A stretch of 64,000 bases of DNA from contig CANMSB010000002.1 of assembly GCA_947500445.1 (NCBI GenBank), positions 124,001 through 188,000 of the forward strand. The letters run 5' to 3'. Within the stretch, counting starts at the first letter, position 1, and each line of letters starts with the position of its first letter. The notes beneath the pieces are model-generated. The model made no database searches and had not been told where the DNA came from. It worked only from the letters and a program-made list of their open reading frames with translations. The DNA comes from an uncultured Flavobacteriaceae bacterium. GTDB taxonomy: Bacteria > Bacteroidota > Bacteroidia > Flavobacteriales > Flavobacteriaceae. Of this stretch, positions 30,045-39,809 are shown in pieces. Position numbers and translations under genes: made by a program.

Positions 30045-30794
30045 ATGGCATTAGTATCAATAGTAACCCCCGTCTATAATTCAGAGAGGTATATTGAGGA
30101 AACGATATCCTCCGTTCGTGCACAAACATACGAACATTGGGAGCATATATTGGTAGATGATTGTTCTACCGACAGCAGTGAATCGCTAATAAAAGCATTA
30201 CAAAAACAGGACGATAGAATTAAATACTTTCGTCTAGAAAAAAACGGTGGAGCGGCCATTTCTCGGAATAAAGGCATTTCAATGGCAAAAGGAGACTATT
30301 TAACTTTTTTAGACGCTGACGACATATGGTTTCCAGAATTTATAACCAAAAGCATAAGCGCTCTTAAAAAGAATAATGTCACGTTTGTTTTCTCTAGTTA
30401 TAAACGATTTGATGAAAATTTAACACCGCTCCTCAAAGATTTTATCGTTCCGGAGAAAGTGCGCTATGATGATATTTTGAAATCGAATTCCATAAGTTGT
30501 CTTACCGCTTTTTTAGATATTAAAATAATGGGTAAAAAGTATATGCCTTTGATCAGGAAACGCCAAGACATGGGCCTTTGGATTTCGTATTTGAAGGAGA
30601 TTGATTATGCGTTAGGTATTCAGGAGCCTTTGGCCATTTACCGAATTAGAAAGGACTCTTTGTCAAGGGACAAAAAAAAGCTGCTAAAGTCACAATGGTA
30701 TTTTTATAGTAAGGTGGAAAAACTTGGTTTTTTCACTTCAATATACTACATGGTCCATTGGATGATTAGAGGCTTTTTAAAGTACCAAGGTTAG
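30045..30794 (+). CDS. GT2-family glycosyltransferase
   Basis: 249 residues, GT-A fold. Begins SIVTPVYNSERYIEETISS, then LVDDCSTDSS, NGGAAISRNKGI and the metal-binding LDADD at about residues 88-92. This is the layout of the short GT2 transferases common in O-antigen and capsule loci. Sugar specificity is unknown. Separated from its neighbours by 76 and 111 bp gaps. Confidence 0.88.
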   Translation: MALVSIVTPVYNSERYIEETISSVRAQTYEHWEHILVDDCSTDSSESLIKALQKQDDRIKYFRLEKNGGAAISRNKGISMAKGDYLTFLDADDIWFPEFITKSISALKKNNVTFVFSSYKRFDENLTPLLKDFIVPEKVRYDDILKSNSISCLTAFLDIKIMGKKYMPLIRKRQDMGLWISYLKEIDYALGIQEPLAIYRIRKDSLSRDKKKLLKSQWYFYSKVEKLGFFTSIYYMVHWMIRGFLKYQG

Positions 30795-30905
30795 AAGCAG
30801 TTCTTTACTAAACTGCTATTCAGGGAGAAATACGATGGACTTGTTGGTATTTAAGTGGTTTTTACAAAAGAACACCTATTTTTGAGGACAAATGTTTACC
30901 CAAAT

Positions 30906-32273
30906 ATGCCCAGACCATCCATCCTAAATTCCATTGAACGTAAGTTTATATTGCTTATCGGGGATCTCGGTATAGTGCTGTTATCGCTCAATGTTTTTAT
31001 AAACCATGCTACAAATACCGAGTTTATTTCCGTTCGCTATAAAATCAGTTTGTTTGCTTTTGGTATTTTCGTGTATTTGGCCTTGGCATATATTTTGGAG
31101 TTCTACAGTTTGGAAAAAGTAAGTAAGCGCCGGAACATTTTTTCGCAATCTACCTATGTTAGTGGACTATTCGTTTTTTTGGTCTTTATTTTTTCCGTCC
31201 TCGTTTTTGATGCCAGCTTTTGGCGAATTCCGTTATTATGCTTTTTGTTGCTCACACCTGTACAAATAGCTGGTTGGCGATTGCTGTTCAGAAATATTTT
31301 TGCGGCGATTCCGGATTCCAAAAACGTCCTTTACATCTACGATGATCATACCAATAAAAGTCTTCGAGAAGACATCGCCTTGATTGATGGAGACCAAATT
31401 AAAACGTTTCATAGAGTAAAACTGACGTATTCCATACAAAACGATTCTGCCGTGAACAAAAAGTTCTTTTTGTCCGCGGCAAGCAAAATAGACACGTTCA
31501 TTATAAATACCAAAGGGTATAATGAATTGTCGCAAGATTTGGAAAAGTTGCTATTAAGGTCTATCGTTAAGGGGAAGGAAGTTATTTCATTTACTTCCTT
31601 TTATGAAAATACGTATGAGGCTATGCCCATTCGTTCGCATAACGATAGTTTTTACGAGCTGTTACAGCTTCGCAATAAGAAGATTAGATATTTACAGGTT
31701 ATTTTCAGTTTTTTAATGAACTTTTTTCTTTCTTTGTTCGTCGGGATCATTTTTATATTAATTATACCGTTCGTCTACGTTGGTAATTTGTTTTTCAATA
31801 AGGGTCCGCTGTTTTACAATCAAAAAAGGGTGGGTCTTCACGGAGAGGAGTTTAAAATATATAAGTTTCGTTCTATGGTGGTGGATGCGGAGAAGGAAGG
31901 GGCAAAAATGGCCACGAGCGGGGACGCTAGGGTAACCCCTTTTGGGAAAATACTTCGTTTGTTCCGTATTGATGAACTACCACAGATCATATCGGTAGTA
32001 AAAGGCGATATGCAATTCATAGGCCCGCGGCCGGAACGAAAAATATTTGTGAACGAGATTACAAAATTGACCCCGTATTACAATGTTAGGCATCTGATCC
32101 GACCCGGGATAACCGGTTGGGCGCAGGTGAAGTATAAGTATGGTCAGAATCTGGAAGATTCGGTAAAAAAATTGGAATATGATTTTTATTACATCAAAAA
32201 CAAGTCAATAACATTAGATTTGAGGATTGTCTTTAAAACGGTTACCACGGTGCTGTTTTCACGAGGGATTTAA
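30906..32273 (+). CDS. Exopolysaccharide polyprenyl glycosylphosphotransferase (WbaP/WcaJ-like)
   Basis: 455 residues from the ATG at 30906 (MPRPSIL); a GTG at 30855 would add 17 residues of unlikely sequence. The N-terminal half has four TM helices and a cytoplasmic CoA-binding-like region. A fifth TM (about 275-300) leads into the Bac_transf catalytic domain with YKFRSMVVDAE, RIDELPQIISVVKGDMQFIG, GPRPER and RPGITGWAQV. It starts each repeat unit by moving a sugar-1-phosphate onto undecaprenyl phosphate. Located 9 bp before the UDP-glucuronate decarboxylase gene. Confidence 0.9.
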   Translation: MPRPSILNSIERKFILLIGDLGIVLLSLNVFINHATNTEFISVRYKISLFAFGIFVYLALAYILEFYSLEKVSKRRNIFSQSTYVSGLFVFLVFIFSVLVFDASFWRIPLLCFLLLTPVQIAGWRLLFRNIFAAIPDSKNVLYIYDDHTNKSLREDIALIDGDQIKTFHRVKLTYSIQNDSAVNKKFFLSAASKIDTFIINTKGYNELSQDLEKLLLRSIVKGKEVISFTSFYENTYEAMPIRSHNDSFYELLQLRNKKIRYLQVIFSFLMNFFLSLFVGIIFILIIPFVYVGNLFFNKGPLFYNQKRVGLHGEEFKIYKFRSMVVDAEKEGAKMATSGDARVTPFGKILRLFRIDELPQIISVVKGDMQFIGPRPERKIFVNEITKLTPYYNVRHLIRPGITGWAQVKYKYGQNLEDSVKKLEYDFYYIKNKSITLDLRIVFKTVTTVLFSRGI

Positions 32274-32282
32274 ATAGCGTAA

Positions 32283-33266
32283 ATGAAAAAAGTTTTAATA
32301 ACCGGAGGTGCGGGTTTTTTGGGTTCGCATTTGTGTGATCGCTTTATCAAGGAAGGTTTCCATGTCATTGCCATGGACAACCTCATTACGGGCGACCTAA
32401 AAAATATTGAACACCTGTTTCCGCTGGAGCAGTTCGAGTTCCACCATCATGATGTATCAACGTTTGTGCACGTTCCGGGCGAATTGGATTATATTCTGCA
32501 CTTCGCTTCCCCGGCAAGCCCGATAGACTATCTTAAAATACCGATAGAGACGTTAAAAGTGGGTTCGTTGGGCACGTTAAATCTGTTAGGCGTGGCCAAA
32601 CAAAAGAAAGCGACTATTTTGGTGGCCTCTACTTCGGAGGTATATGGGGATCCGTTGGTACACCCCCAGACCGAGGAGTACTATGGTAACGTGAGCCCAA
32701 TAGGGCCTAGGGGCGTTTATGACGAGGCCAAACGGTTTATGGAGTCCATTACCATGGCCTACCATCGTTTTCATGGAGTGGATACACGTATCGTGCGTAT
32801 ATTTAACACCTATGGCCCGCGAATGCGTTTGAACGACGGTCGGGTAGTACCGGCATTTATGGGTCAGGCACTTCGCGGGGAGGACCTTACCGTGTTCGGG
32901 GATGGTTCCCAAACCCGTTCCTTTTGTTATATAGATGATCAGGTAGAGGGAATATACCGTTTGTTATTTAGTGATTATGCCGAACCGGTAAACATTGGCA
33001 ACCCACATGAAACGACCATCAAAGAGTTTGCCGAGGAGATCATCAAACTTACGGGGACCGAACAGAAGGTCATTTATAAGCCGCTACCACAAGACGATCC
33101 TTTGCAAAGGCAGCCCGACATCAGCCGGGCAAAGGAAATATTGGATTGGGAGCCAAAAGTGCCCCGTTCAGAGGGATTAAAAATCGTATACGATTACTTC
33201 AAATCCCTTCCTTTATCGGTGCTACAGCAGAAAGCGCACCGAGAATTCAATCAAAAGCAACACTAG
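32283..33266 (+). CDS. UDP-glucuronate decarboxylase (UDP-xylose synthase-like) / NAD-dependent epimerase
   Basis: 327 residues. NAD-binding [14 protein letters not shown] (8-21), STSEVYGDP (about 118-126), catalytic YDEAKRF (YxxxK) and [10 protein letters not shown]. The combination of [12 protein letters not shown] and the [14 protein letters not shown] block is characteristic of UXS enzymes, which convert UDP-glucuronate to UDP-xylose. This implies a pentose in the surface glycan. Lies 36 bp before purD. Confidence 0.88.
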   Translation: MKKVLITGGAGFLGSHLCDRFIKEGFHVIAMDNLITGDLKNIEHLFPLEQFEFHHHDVSTFVHVPGELDYILHFASPASPIDYLKIPIETLKVGSLGTLNLLGVAKQKKATILVASTSEVYGDPLVHPQTEEYYGNVSPIGPRGVYDEAKRFMESITMAYHRFHGVDTRIVRIFNTYGPRMRLNDGRVVPAFMGQALRGEDLTVFGDGSQTRSFCYIDDQVEGIYRLLFSDYAEPVNIGNPHETTIKEFAEEIIKLTGTEQKVIYKPLPQDDPLQRQPDISRAKEILDWEPKVPRSEGLKIVYDYFKSLPLSVLQQKAHREFNQKQH

Positions 33267-33302
33267 CACATACGATAACCGTTTGGTTCAAATTTTACAC
33301 TT

Positions 33303-34574
33303 ATGAAAATACTGATCGTCGGTTCGGGCGGCCGCGAACACACCATGGCCTGGAAACTGAAGCAAAGCCCAAAACTAACAAAGCTGTATGTGGCGCCCGG
33401 AAACGCGGGAACGGCCGACATCGCCCAAAACATACCGATAGGGGTCAACGATTTTGAGGCCATAAAGCAATTGGTGTTGGAAGAAAACATAGAAATGGTC
33501 GTCGTAGGGCCGGAGGACCCACTGGTGAACGGCATCCACGATTTCTTTTTGGAGGACCCGGACTTGAGCGGGATTGCCGTGATAGGGCCGCAAAAGGCCG
33601 CGGCAACCTTGGAGGGGAGCAAGCAGTTCGCCAAGGAATTTATGATGCGCCACGGTATTCCTACTGCCGCATACCAGAGTTTTACGGTCGATACCCTTGA
33701 TGAGGGGTATCGTTTTTTGGAAACCCTGACCGCGCCTTATGTGCTAAAGGCGGACGGACTTGCAGCCGGAAAGGGCGTATTGATCTTGGAAGAGCTCGAA
33801 CAGGCCAAAAAGGAACTGAAATCGATGTTGATCGATGAAAAGTTCGGCAATGCCAGTACTACCGTGGTCATTGAAGAGTTTTTGGCGGGTATCGAACTCA
33901 GCGTTTTTGTACTGACCGATGGGGACGGATACCAGATCTTGCCTACCGCAAAAGATTATAAACGTATCGGGGAAGGCGATACCGGATTAAATACGGGCGG
34001 CATGGGGGCCATTTCCCCTGTTCCTTTCGCCGATAACGTATTTATGGATAAGATACATGCCAATATAGTCAAACCTACCGTAGAAGGCCTTAAAAAGGAT
34101 AATTTGCCCTATAAGGGATTTATTTTCATCGGATTGATAAAGGTGGGGGACGAACCCAAGGTAATCGAGTACAACGTGCGTATGGGAGATCCGGAGACCG
34201 AAGTGGTATTGCCGCGGATCCAAACGGACCTGTTGGACCTTTTGAAGGCGACCGCAGCGGGTACGCTAAACGAGATCGAGCTAAAGATCGACGACCGTAC
34301 AGCGGCTACCGTAATGCTCGTTTCCGGTGGATATCCCGAAGCCTATGAAAAAGGAAAGGAGATTACCGGTTTCAGAAATGTTCAGGACGCTTTGGTATTC
34401 CACGCGGGCACCCAGTTGAAGGACGGTAAAGTGCTTACCAACGGGGGGCGCGTAATGGCCATAACTTCTTACGGCGAAAATTTTAAAGAAGCTTTGGCTA
34501 CCTCCTATACGAACATAAATACCGTTCGGTTCGATCAAATGAATTATCGAAAGGATATTGGTTTCGACCTATAA
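33303..34574 (+). CDS. purD: Phosphoribosylamine-glycine ligase
   Basis: 423 residues, normal for GARS. The N-terminal KILIVGSGGREHTMAWKL, the ATP-grasp elements ADGLAAGKGV and GIELSVFVLTDG, and NVRMGDPETEVVLPR are signature blocks. It catalyses the second step of de novo purine synthesis. It directly follows the polysaccharide genes but belongs to core metabolism. It converges with the DUF6341 gene. Confidence 0.96.
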   Translation: MKILIVGSGGREHTMAWKLKQSPKLTKLYVAPGNAGTADIAQNIPIGVNDFEAIKQLVLEENIEMVVVGPEDPLVNGIHDFFLEDPDLSGIAVIGPQKAAATLEGSKQFAKEFMMRHGIPTAAYQSFTVDTLDEGYRFLETLTAPYVLKADGLAAGKGVLILEELEQAKKELKSMLIDEKFGNASTTVVIEEFLAGIELSVFVLTDGDGYQILPTAKDYKRIGEGDTGLNTGGMGAISPVPFADNVFMDKIHANIVKPTVEGLKKDNLPYKGFIFIGLIKVGDEPKVIEYNVRMGDPETEVVLPRIQTDLLDLLKATAAGTLNEIELKIDDRTAATVMLVSGGYPEAYEKGKEITGFRNVQDALVFHAGTQLKDGKVLTNGGRVMAITSYGENFKEALATSYTNINTVRFDQMNYRKDIGFDL

Positions 34575-34655
34575 ACCAAACTGACCGACATCAGTGTTGG
34601 CGGCTTTGGGCCGTCGAAAACGGTTAACGTAGTGGCGTAACCGTATTTTGGAGGG

Positions 34656-34877
34656 TTAAAGGTAGGAGTGGGACGTAATGCTCTTGTCCTCTTCACCATT
34701 GTCGTTGTAGCTCTTGAGTTGCAGCATCCAATACCCGAAAGCCACGAATCCAATTGCAAAAAACACCCAATTCAGCATATTGGAAGTCCACCAACTTTCC
34801 ACAAATCGAAGAAAATCGAACGGGGCGAAAAGATAGTTGACAAATAGATCGGCGATACCTTCAAAAAATGCTTTCAT
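34656..34877 (-). CDS. Small conserved flavobacterial membrane protein (DUF6341-like)
   Basis: 73 residues. The conserved N-terminal FFEGIADLFVNYLFAPFD and SWW are followed by one TM helix (MLNWVFFAIGFVAFGYWML, about 35-53) and a polar tail with YNDNGEEDKS. I recognise it as the DUF6341 family of Flavobacteriia; function unknown. It is divergent from the DUF6427 gene, its usual genomic companion. Confidence 0.8.
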   Translation of the reverse strand: MKAFFEGIADLFVNYLFAPFDFLRFVESWWTSNMLNWVFFAIGFVAFGYWMLQLKSYNDNGEEDKSITSHSYL

Positions 34878-34961
34878 CGGAATGTACTGGTTAAAGTTAA
34901 ACGTATACCGTTACGTTTCATTGCCCAGGGCAGGCTTCGTTTCGTTGTCCATGCCCGGATT

Positions 34962-34994
34962 TTTGAATTTCAGCAACAGTAATCAGTATATTTG
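34962..34994 (+). promoter_or_regulatory. Bacteroidota-type promoter of the DUF6427 gene
   Basis: TTTG at 34962-34965 and TATATTTG at 34987-34994, with a spacer of 21 bp (slightly long), lie 24 bp before the ATG at 35019. Confidence 0.5.
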
Positions 34995-35018
34995 AGTACA
35001 AAAATATAAAAACGCCCG

Positions 35019-35960
35019 ATGATTTCAAGCTTTTTTGGTAAAACAAAGCCCGCTAATTACATTGTTTTGCTGATTACCGTGTTCGTTTGTTACTGTTTTG
35101 TGCACTTTTTTCTTTTCGACAAACACTACGGCCCCGAATATTTTATACTGCAGTTGGTTACCCTGGCCACGCTTTGTTTTGGATATTTTGTGATGAATTT
35201 CATCGTAAAACGGAATAAGGTAACGGGTCCAAATTCGTATACGATTTTGTTCTTCACCCTATTTTTATTGGTGTTCCCAAAGACATTGATCGATAGCAAC
35301 GCCATTTATTGCAGTTTTTTTTTATTGCTCGCCTTGCGAAGGCTGATCAGCCTACATTCCCTAAAGGCCATACGGTCAAAACTGTTCGATGCTACCCTAT
35401 GGATCGTTATCGCCAGCTTGTTTTACGATTGGGCGTTGTTGTTCCTGTGCTTGGTATACCTGGCCACCTATGTTTACGAACCGAAAAACATAAAAAACTG
35501 GTTGGTACCTTTTGCCGGGGTTTTTGCCGCCGGTATGGTCATTTACTGCGTTCTTACGGTTTTTGGATGGGTCGATTTTGTTTGGGAACACTATGTTTTT
35601 GACTACCGTTTTAATAAGGCGAACTTTTTAAACTGGGCCACCAGTACCAAATTGGTGCTTTATATCGCCGCGGTTTCCATCGTGGGGCTGCTTTCTTTTG
35701 TGAAACTGGGTAAGGCCGGTATGGGAAAGGTGGCTACAATGCGCTTGGTGGCCGTAGCGTTTGTTTTGGGTGTCCTTTTAAACTTTTTGGTCTCCGGAGC
35801 GGAGGTATACCCGATAATGGTGACGTTTTTTCCGGCCTCCATATTTTTTGCAAAGTATGTGGAGTCCATTCGAAGGGCGAATATGAAAGAAGTGACCCTG
35901 ATGCTGTCCATTTTTTTACCGCTTATGGTATTCTTCCTTAGCCTGGCCATAGGCGATTGA
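35019..35960 (+). CDS. DUF6427-like polytopic membrane protein
   Basis: 313 residues with about 9-10 TM helices. The N-terminus MISSFFGKTKPANYI and the segment DSNAIYCSFFLLLALRRL match the DUF6427 family of Flavobacteriia, typically encoded near purD and DUF6341. Function unknown; the polytopic layout is consistent with a transporter or a membrane biogenesis factor, but nothing in the sequence decides this. Confidence 0.8.
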   Translation: MISSFFGKTKPANYIVLLITVFVCYCFVHFFLFDKHYGPEYFILQLVTLATLCFGYFVMNFIVKRNKVTGPNSYTILFFTLFLLVFPKTLIDSNAIYCSFFLLLALRRLISLHSLKAIRSKLFDATLWIVIASLFYDWALLFLCLVYLATYVYEPKNIKNWLVPFAGVFAAGMVIYCVLTVFGWVDFVWEHYVFDYRFNKANFLNWATSTKLVLYIAAVSIVGLLSFVKLGKAGMGKVATMRLVAVAFVLGVLLNFLVSGAEVYPIMVTFFPASIFFAKYVESIRRANMKEVTLMLSIFLPLMVFFLSLAIGD

Positions 35961-36105
35961 GCGTCACTTATAAGTTTCCGTTGTAGTAGCGGGTGGGTTG
36001 GGCCAGTGCACCTTCTTGAAAGGAGATTACGGCTACAGAAACGTCCCAAACGGGCGTCACCACTTAAGTTTACCTATGGTCCGTCGTTAACTATGATAAT
36101 ATCGG

Positions 36106-36113
36106 TATATTTG
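36106..36113 (+). promoter_or_regulatory. Putative -7 element for the DUF4254/GT9 operon
   Basis: TATATTTG lies 19 bp before the DUF4254 start codon. The matching -33 TTTG is not clear. Confidence 0.4.
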
Positions 36114-36132
36114 ATGTCAAAATAAGGTAACC

Positions 36133-36735
36133 ATGTTCAGTGACTTTGCATACCAGATTTTTGAGGAAAGCATTAAAAAATACCATGTCTTGGACAAGGT
36201 AGATCAGGTTTTTGAAAATCCATATCCCAAATCGGAGGTATCACATCTGTTATACCGAAAAAATTGGATCGATACGGTACAATGGCATTATGAGGACATA
36301 ATTCGTGACCCGGACATCGTTCCTGAAGATGCCTTGGTATTAAAACGTCAGATCGACGCCAGTAATCAGGACCGCACCGATTTGGTAGAGTATATCGATA
36401 GCTACTTTCTGGAAAAATACCGATCGGTAGAAGTTCGGGAAGAAGCAACGATCAATACGGAAAGTCCGGCTTGGGCCATAGACCGTCTGTCCATCCTAGC
36501 GCTAAAGGTGTACCACATGAACGAAGAGGCCAACCGGAGCGACGCTTCCGAGGAGCACCTGGCAAAATGCCGCAAAAAACTTGCTGTGCTATTGGAACAG
36601 CGCAAGGACCTTTCCACCGCAATAGACCAACTACTTTCCGATATTGCCTCCGGAGAAAAGTACATGAAAGTGTACAAGCAAATGAAAATGTACAACGATG
36701 ATGAGCTGAACCCGGTACTTCGCGCTCAAAAATGA
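36133..36735 (+). CDS. DUF4254 domain protein
   Basis: 200 residues, soluble, predominantly helical. The conserved block LLYRKNWIDTVQWHYEDIIRDP and the later AWAIDRLSILALKVYHMNEEAxR identify DUF4254. In Bacteroidota this family is regularly encoded next to a family-9 glycosyltransferase, as here (10-bp gap), which suggests a role in LPS/core assembly. No catalytic residues can be named. Confidence 0.85.
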   Translation: MFSDFAYQIFEESIKKYHVLDKVDQVFENPYPKSEVSHLLYRKNWIDTVQWHYEDIIRDPDIVPEDALVLKRQIDASNQDRTDLVEYIDSYFLEKYRSVEVREEATINTESPAWAIDRLSILALKVYHMNEEANRSDASEEHLAKCRKKLAVLLEQRKDLSTAIDQLLSDIASGEKYMKVYKQMKMYNDDELNPVLRAQK

Positions 36736-36745
36736 ACCCCTTGTA

Positions 36746-37792
36746 ATGGGCACTCCCGTTCACAAACACCTATTGGTAATCCGGCTTTCCGCCATGGGCG
36801 ATGTGGCCATGACCGTTCCCGTGCTGCGTGCGCTTCAGGAACAACACCCCAACTGCACCGTTACGGTGCTCACCCGTTCGTTTTTTTCACCAATGTTCGC
36901 GCAACTTCCGCAGGTGTCGGTATTTACCGCCGATGTAAAAGGGCGGCATAAAGGTGTTTTGGGGCTTTGGAGGCTTTATCGTGCCCTAAAACAATTGGAC
37001 ATTACCGAGGTAGTAGATCTACATGCCGTATTGCGCAGTACCATACTAAAGGTTTTTTTTAAATTCGGGAGCACCCCTTTCTTCGGTATCGATAAAGGCC
37101 GTTCGGATAAAAAAGCATTGACGGCCCCAAAAAAGAAGGTATTCGCACGCTTGAAAAGCACTCATGAACGGTACGCGACCGTTTTCGGTAAGGCCGGATA
37201 TCCCATTTCGTTACAAAAGACACATGTGCTGGAAAAAGAGGCGCTATCCACTGCCGCCCGATCGATTGCCGAGAACAGGCCGCGTAAATGGATCGGTGTG
37301 GCACCTTTTGCCGCGCACGAGGGAAAGCAATATCCTTTGGAACTAATGAAAAAAGCGCTTGCTGTACTGCAACAACAGGTCGATTGTACCCTCTTTTTGT
37401 TCGGAGGGGGGAAAAAGGAACAGCTGTTGTTGGATACCTTGGTAGGCGATACCGATCGGGTAAACGTAACTGGTAAGCTAAGCTTTGCGGACGAACTGTC
37501 GTTGATTTCGAATTTGGACGGTATGGTGGCGATGGATAGTGGCAATGCACATTTGGCAGCAATGTACGGGGTTCCCGTAGTTACCCTTTGGGGCGTTACC
37601 CATCCGTTTGCGGGGTTTTATCCGTTCGGTCAGCCCGATTCGTTGGCCTTGTTGGCCGATAGGGAACAATTTCCCCTTATACCGACTTCCGTGTATGGAA
37701 ACAAGGTTCCCGAAGGATATGAAAACGCTATAAAAACGATCGGTACCGAGGCCATCGTTCAAAAGGTGAGGGCGATGTTGGAACTTTCCTAG
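36746..37792 (+). CDS. GT9-family (heptosyltransferase-like) glycosyltransferase
   Basis: 348 residues. N-terminal LVIRLSAMGDVAMTVPVLRAL (about 10-30) is the heptosyltransferase signature, and the C-terminal domain has MVAMDSGNAHLAAMYGVPVVTLWG. It probably adds a sugar to the LPS core. It shares a palindromic CTAG at its stop codon with the convergent TetR-family gene (overlap 4 bp). Confidence 0.9.
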   Translation: MGTPVHKHLLVIRLSAMGDVAMTVPVLRALQEQHPNCTVTVLTRSFFSPMFAQLPQVSVFTADVKGRHKGVLGLWRLYRALKQLDITEVVDLHAVLRSTILKVFFKFGSTPFFGIDKGRSDKKALTAPKKKVFARLKSTHERYATVFGKAGYPISLQKTHVLEKEALSTAARSIAENRPRKWIGVAPFAAHEGKQYPLELMKKALAVLQQQVDCTLFLFGGGKKEQLLLDTLVGDTDRVNVTGKLSFADELSLISNLDGMVAMDSGNAHLAAMYGVPVVTLWGVTHPFAGFYPFGQPDSLALLADREQFPLIPTSVYGNKVPEGYENAIKTIGTEAIVQKVRAMLELS

Positions 37793-38415
37793 GAAATGTT
37801 GGCCGTCGCGGTCTTTACTTCCAAAGATTTTAAATAGTTTCTAAGCTGCGACATAAAACGATACTTTCTTGCCGAAGGGGTAATTTCCACCATTAAGGTT
37901 CGAACCCCCATATAGGCGCTCATGAGAAATACGGCAACGCCTTCCGCATCTACATGGCGGTTGATGTACCCGTTGAACTTCCCCCGTTGTATGGCCGATA
38001 CCAAATTCACTTCCCAAACCTTAAGAATGTTGTTCAGGTGTTTCATAACCCGTTCGTTTCTTCCGTTGAACTCGTTGATAAAGTTGCTCAATACAAAGCC
38101 ATAGTCCAGTTCGTTATGTACGGCGGTTTCCAAAGCGTCCTCAAAACAACTGTTGATAAGGTCCAAGGTGTGCTCGTGTCCCTCAATGGGCTCTATAAGT
38201 ACCGTGTATATTTTTCGTACCAGGAGATTTTCAATGATTTGGATAAAGAAATCCTCTTTCGATTTAAAGTGATGGTAAAAAGCCCCTTTGGACATGGAGA
38301 GTTCCTTTAACACGTCATCTACACTCGTGTTATAGTAGCCCTTACTGTAAAAAAGATACAGTCCGGTAACCTGCATGCGTTGCATTGTAGCCATTCGTTT
38401 CAGCGTCTTGTCCAT
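37789..38415 (-). CDS. TetR/AcrR-family transcriptional regulator
   Basis: About 208 residues from MDKTLKRMATM (38415); an upstream in-frame ATG at 38460 adds 15 residues not seen in the family. The N-terminal HTH has GLYLFYSKGYYNTSVDDVL and SMSKGAFYHHFKSKEDFF, the classic recognition-helix pattern. The C-terminal ligand domain is like that of TetR_C type repressors with a dimeric helical fold. Target unknown; the nearest candidates are its own promoter or the arsenosugar genes behind it. Confidence 0.9.
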   Translation of the reverse strand: MDKTLKRMATMQRMQVTGLYLFYSKGYYNTSVDDVLKELSMSKGAFYHHFKSKEDFFIQIIENLLVRKIYTVLIEPIEGHEHTLDLINSCFEDALETAVHNELDYGFVLSNFINEFNGRNERVMKHLNNILKVWEVNLVSAIQRGKFNGYINRHVDAEGVAVFLMSAYMGVRTLMVEITPSARKYRFMSQLRNYLKSLEVKTATANIS

Positions 38416-38651
38416 AAGATACGGGTTTTTTGTAATACCGACCAACCGGTCGCTATACAATAACCGGGTGTTCGGCCGTTACCATACGTGAAACGGACAA
38501 AAAACAATAAAACTCGCTAAAGTGCTTTATGGAGCATTCTGGTACGACAATTTTTTATGGACACAGACCGATGGGTTGGTCCCCATGTTCAAACAGACAG
38601 GTTATAACGGACCATTTGGAGCAATATTCCGAACGGTACGTTGGCGGACCT

Positions 38652-39707
38652 TTAGGTAACCGTACCTTGGCAGCTGCTTCCCGCTCCGGCCGTACAGCCA
38701 TAGCAGTGCTGTGAGATAATAATGTTACGGTCGTTCAGTACCTCCTCATTATAATCTTTAATGTGTTTTACCTTACTGGCCACTTTTAGACCCAACATTT
38801 GGTTAAAGTCACAATCGTAGATCCAACCGTCCCAGCTGATCGAAATGGTATTGGTACACATCACATTTTCTACCGCCCCAGGATTATAGGCCTCCACAAG
38901 GGCGTACATATAATCTTCGTAGTTTTCCGAAGCGATCAAGTAATCTAAAAAACGGGCAATGGGCAGGTTGGTTATGGCGAAGAGATTGTGAAAGGCGATG
39001 TCGAAATCTTCTTTCAAGGCTTTTTTAAAGTCCTTTTCCATTGCGGCTTGATCTCCTGGTAAAAAGGCACCCGAAGGGTTGTACACCAAATCGAGGCGCA
39101 AGGGACTGTCCGGCATACCGTATCCGACGGCGTTCAGCTCCTGTAAGGCCTTGATCGATTTGTCGAAAACGCCGTCGCCCCTTTGTTTGTCGGTTTTTCC
39201 TCGGGTATAATGGGGCATCGAGGAAATGACGTGCACATTGTGTTTTTTAAAGAAATCCGGAAGGTCGTAGTACTTTTTATTGGCCCGAATAATGGTGAGG
39301 TTCGATCGAACAATAAAATCCTTGATGCCCGCTTTGGCGGCTTCTTCTACGAACCAGCGAAAGTCGGGGTTCATTTCCGGCGCCCCACCGGTCAGGTCCA
39401 AGGTATGCGCCCCGGTATTCTTGATGATCTCCAAACACATCTGCATGGTATCGCGGGTCATGATCTCCTTGCGGTCGGGTCCGGCATCCACATGGCAATG
39501 CTCGCACACCTGGTTGCACATATAGCCCACATTGATCTGGAGGATTTCCAGCTTTTTGGGCCGTAACGGAAAATGTCCTATTTCCGCAATCTTGTCCTTG
39601 AAAAACGGGAGCTCCCCTTCTTCAAAAACACCACCGTTCAATATATCGAGTTGCCTATTGCTCTCGGCAAGGGCATTGTGCCTTGCTTTTAATGATTTTG
39701 TAGCCAT
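38652..39707 (-). CDS. arsS: Arsenosugar biosynthesis radical SAM protein ArsS
   Basis: 351 residues. The radical SAM cluster motif CNQVCEHCHVDAGP (CxxxCxxC, about 68-81) is followed by DLTGGAPEMNPDFRWF, and a C-terminal Cys-rich segment HCYGCTAGAGSSCQG fits a SPASM-like tail of ArsS. The family converts methylated arsenic species to the 5'-deoxyadenosyl precursor of oxo-arsenosugars. It is the last gene of a three-gene minus-strand cluster. ArsM, the methyltransferase that supplies its substrate, is not in the window. Confidence 0.93.
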   Translation of the reverse strand: MATKSLKARHNALAESNRQLDILNGGVFEEGELPFFKDKIAEIGHFPLRPKKLEILQINVGYMCNQVCEHCHVDAGPDRKEIMTRDTMQMCLEIIKNTGAHTLDLTGGAPEMNPDFRWFVEEAAKAGIKDFIVRSNLTIIRANKKYYDLPDFFKKHNVHVISSMPHYTRGKTDKQRGDGVFDKSIKALQELNAVGYGMPDSPLRLDLVYNPSGAFLPGDQAAMEKDFKKALKEDFDIAFHNLFAITNLPIARFLDYLIASENYEDYMYALVEAYNPGAVENVMCTNTISISWDGWIYDCDFNQMLGLKVASKVKHIKDYNEEVLNDRNIIISQHCYGCTAGAGSSCQGTVT

Positions 39708-39809
39708 TTTTTTAAGTGTTCAGTATTCGGTATGCCGTACAGCGCGGCCCCATATCGGTAATTTGGGATTGGGGGCACCGCGCAAATTCCAGCTTATGCC
39801 GGAATGGTA

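Noticed and set aside
30855-30905. GTG start extending the polyprenyl glycosylphosphotransferase by 17 residues
   Set aside because: Extension is polar and atypical; ATG at 30906 begins the conserved N-terminus.
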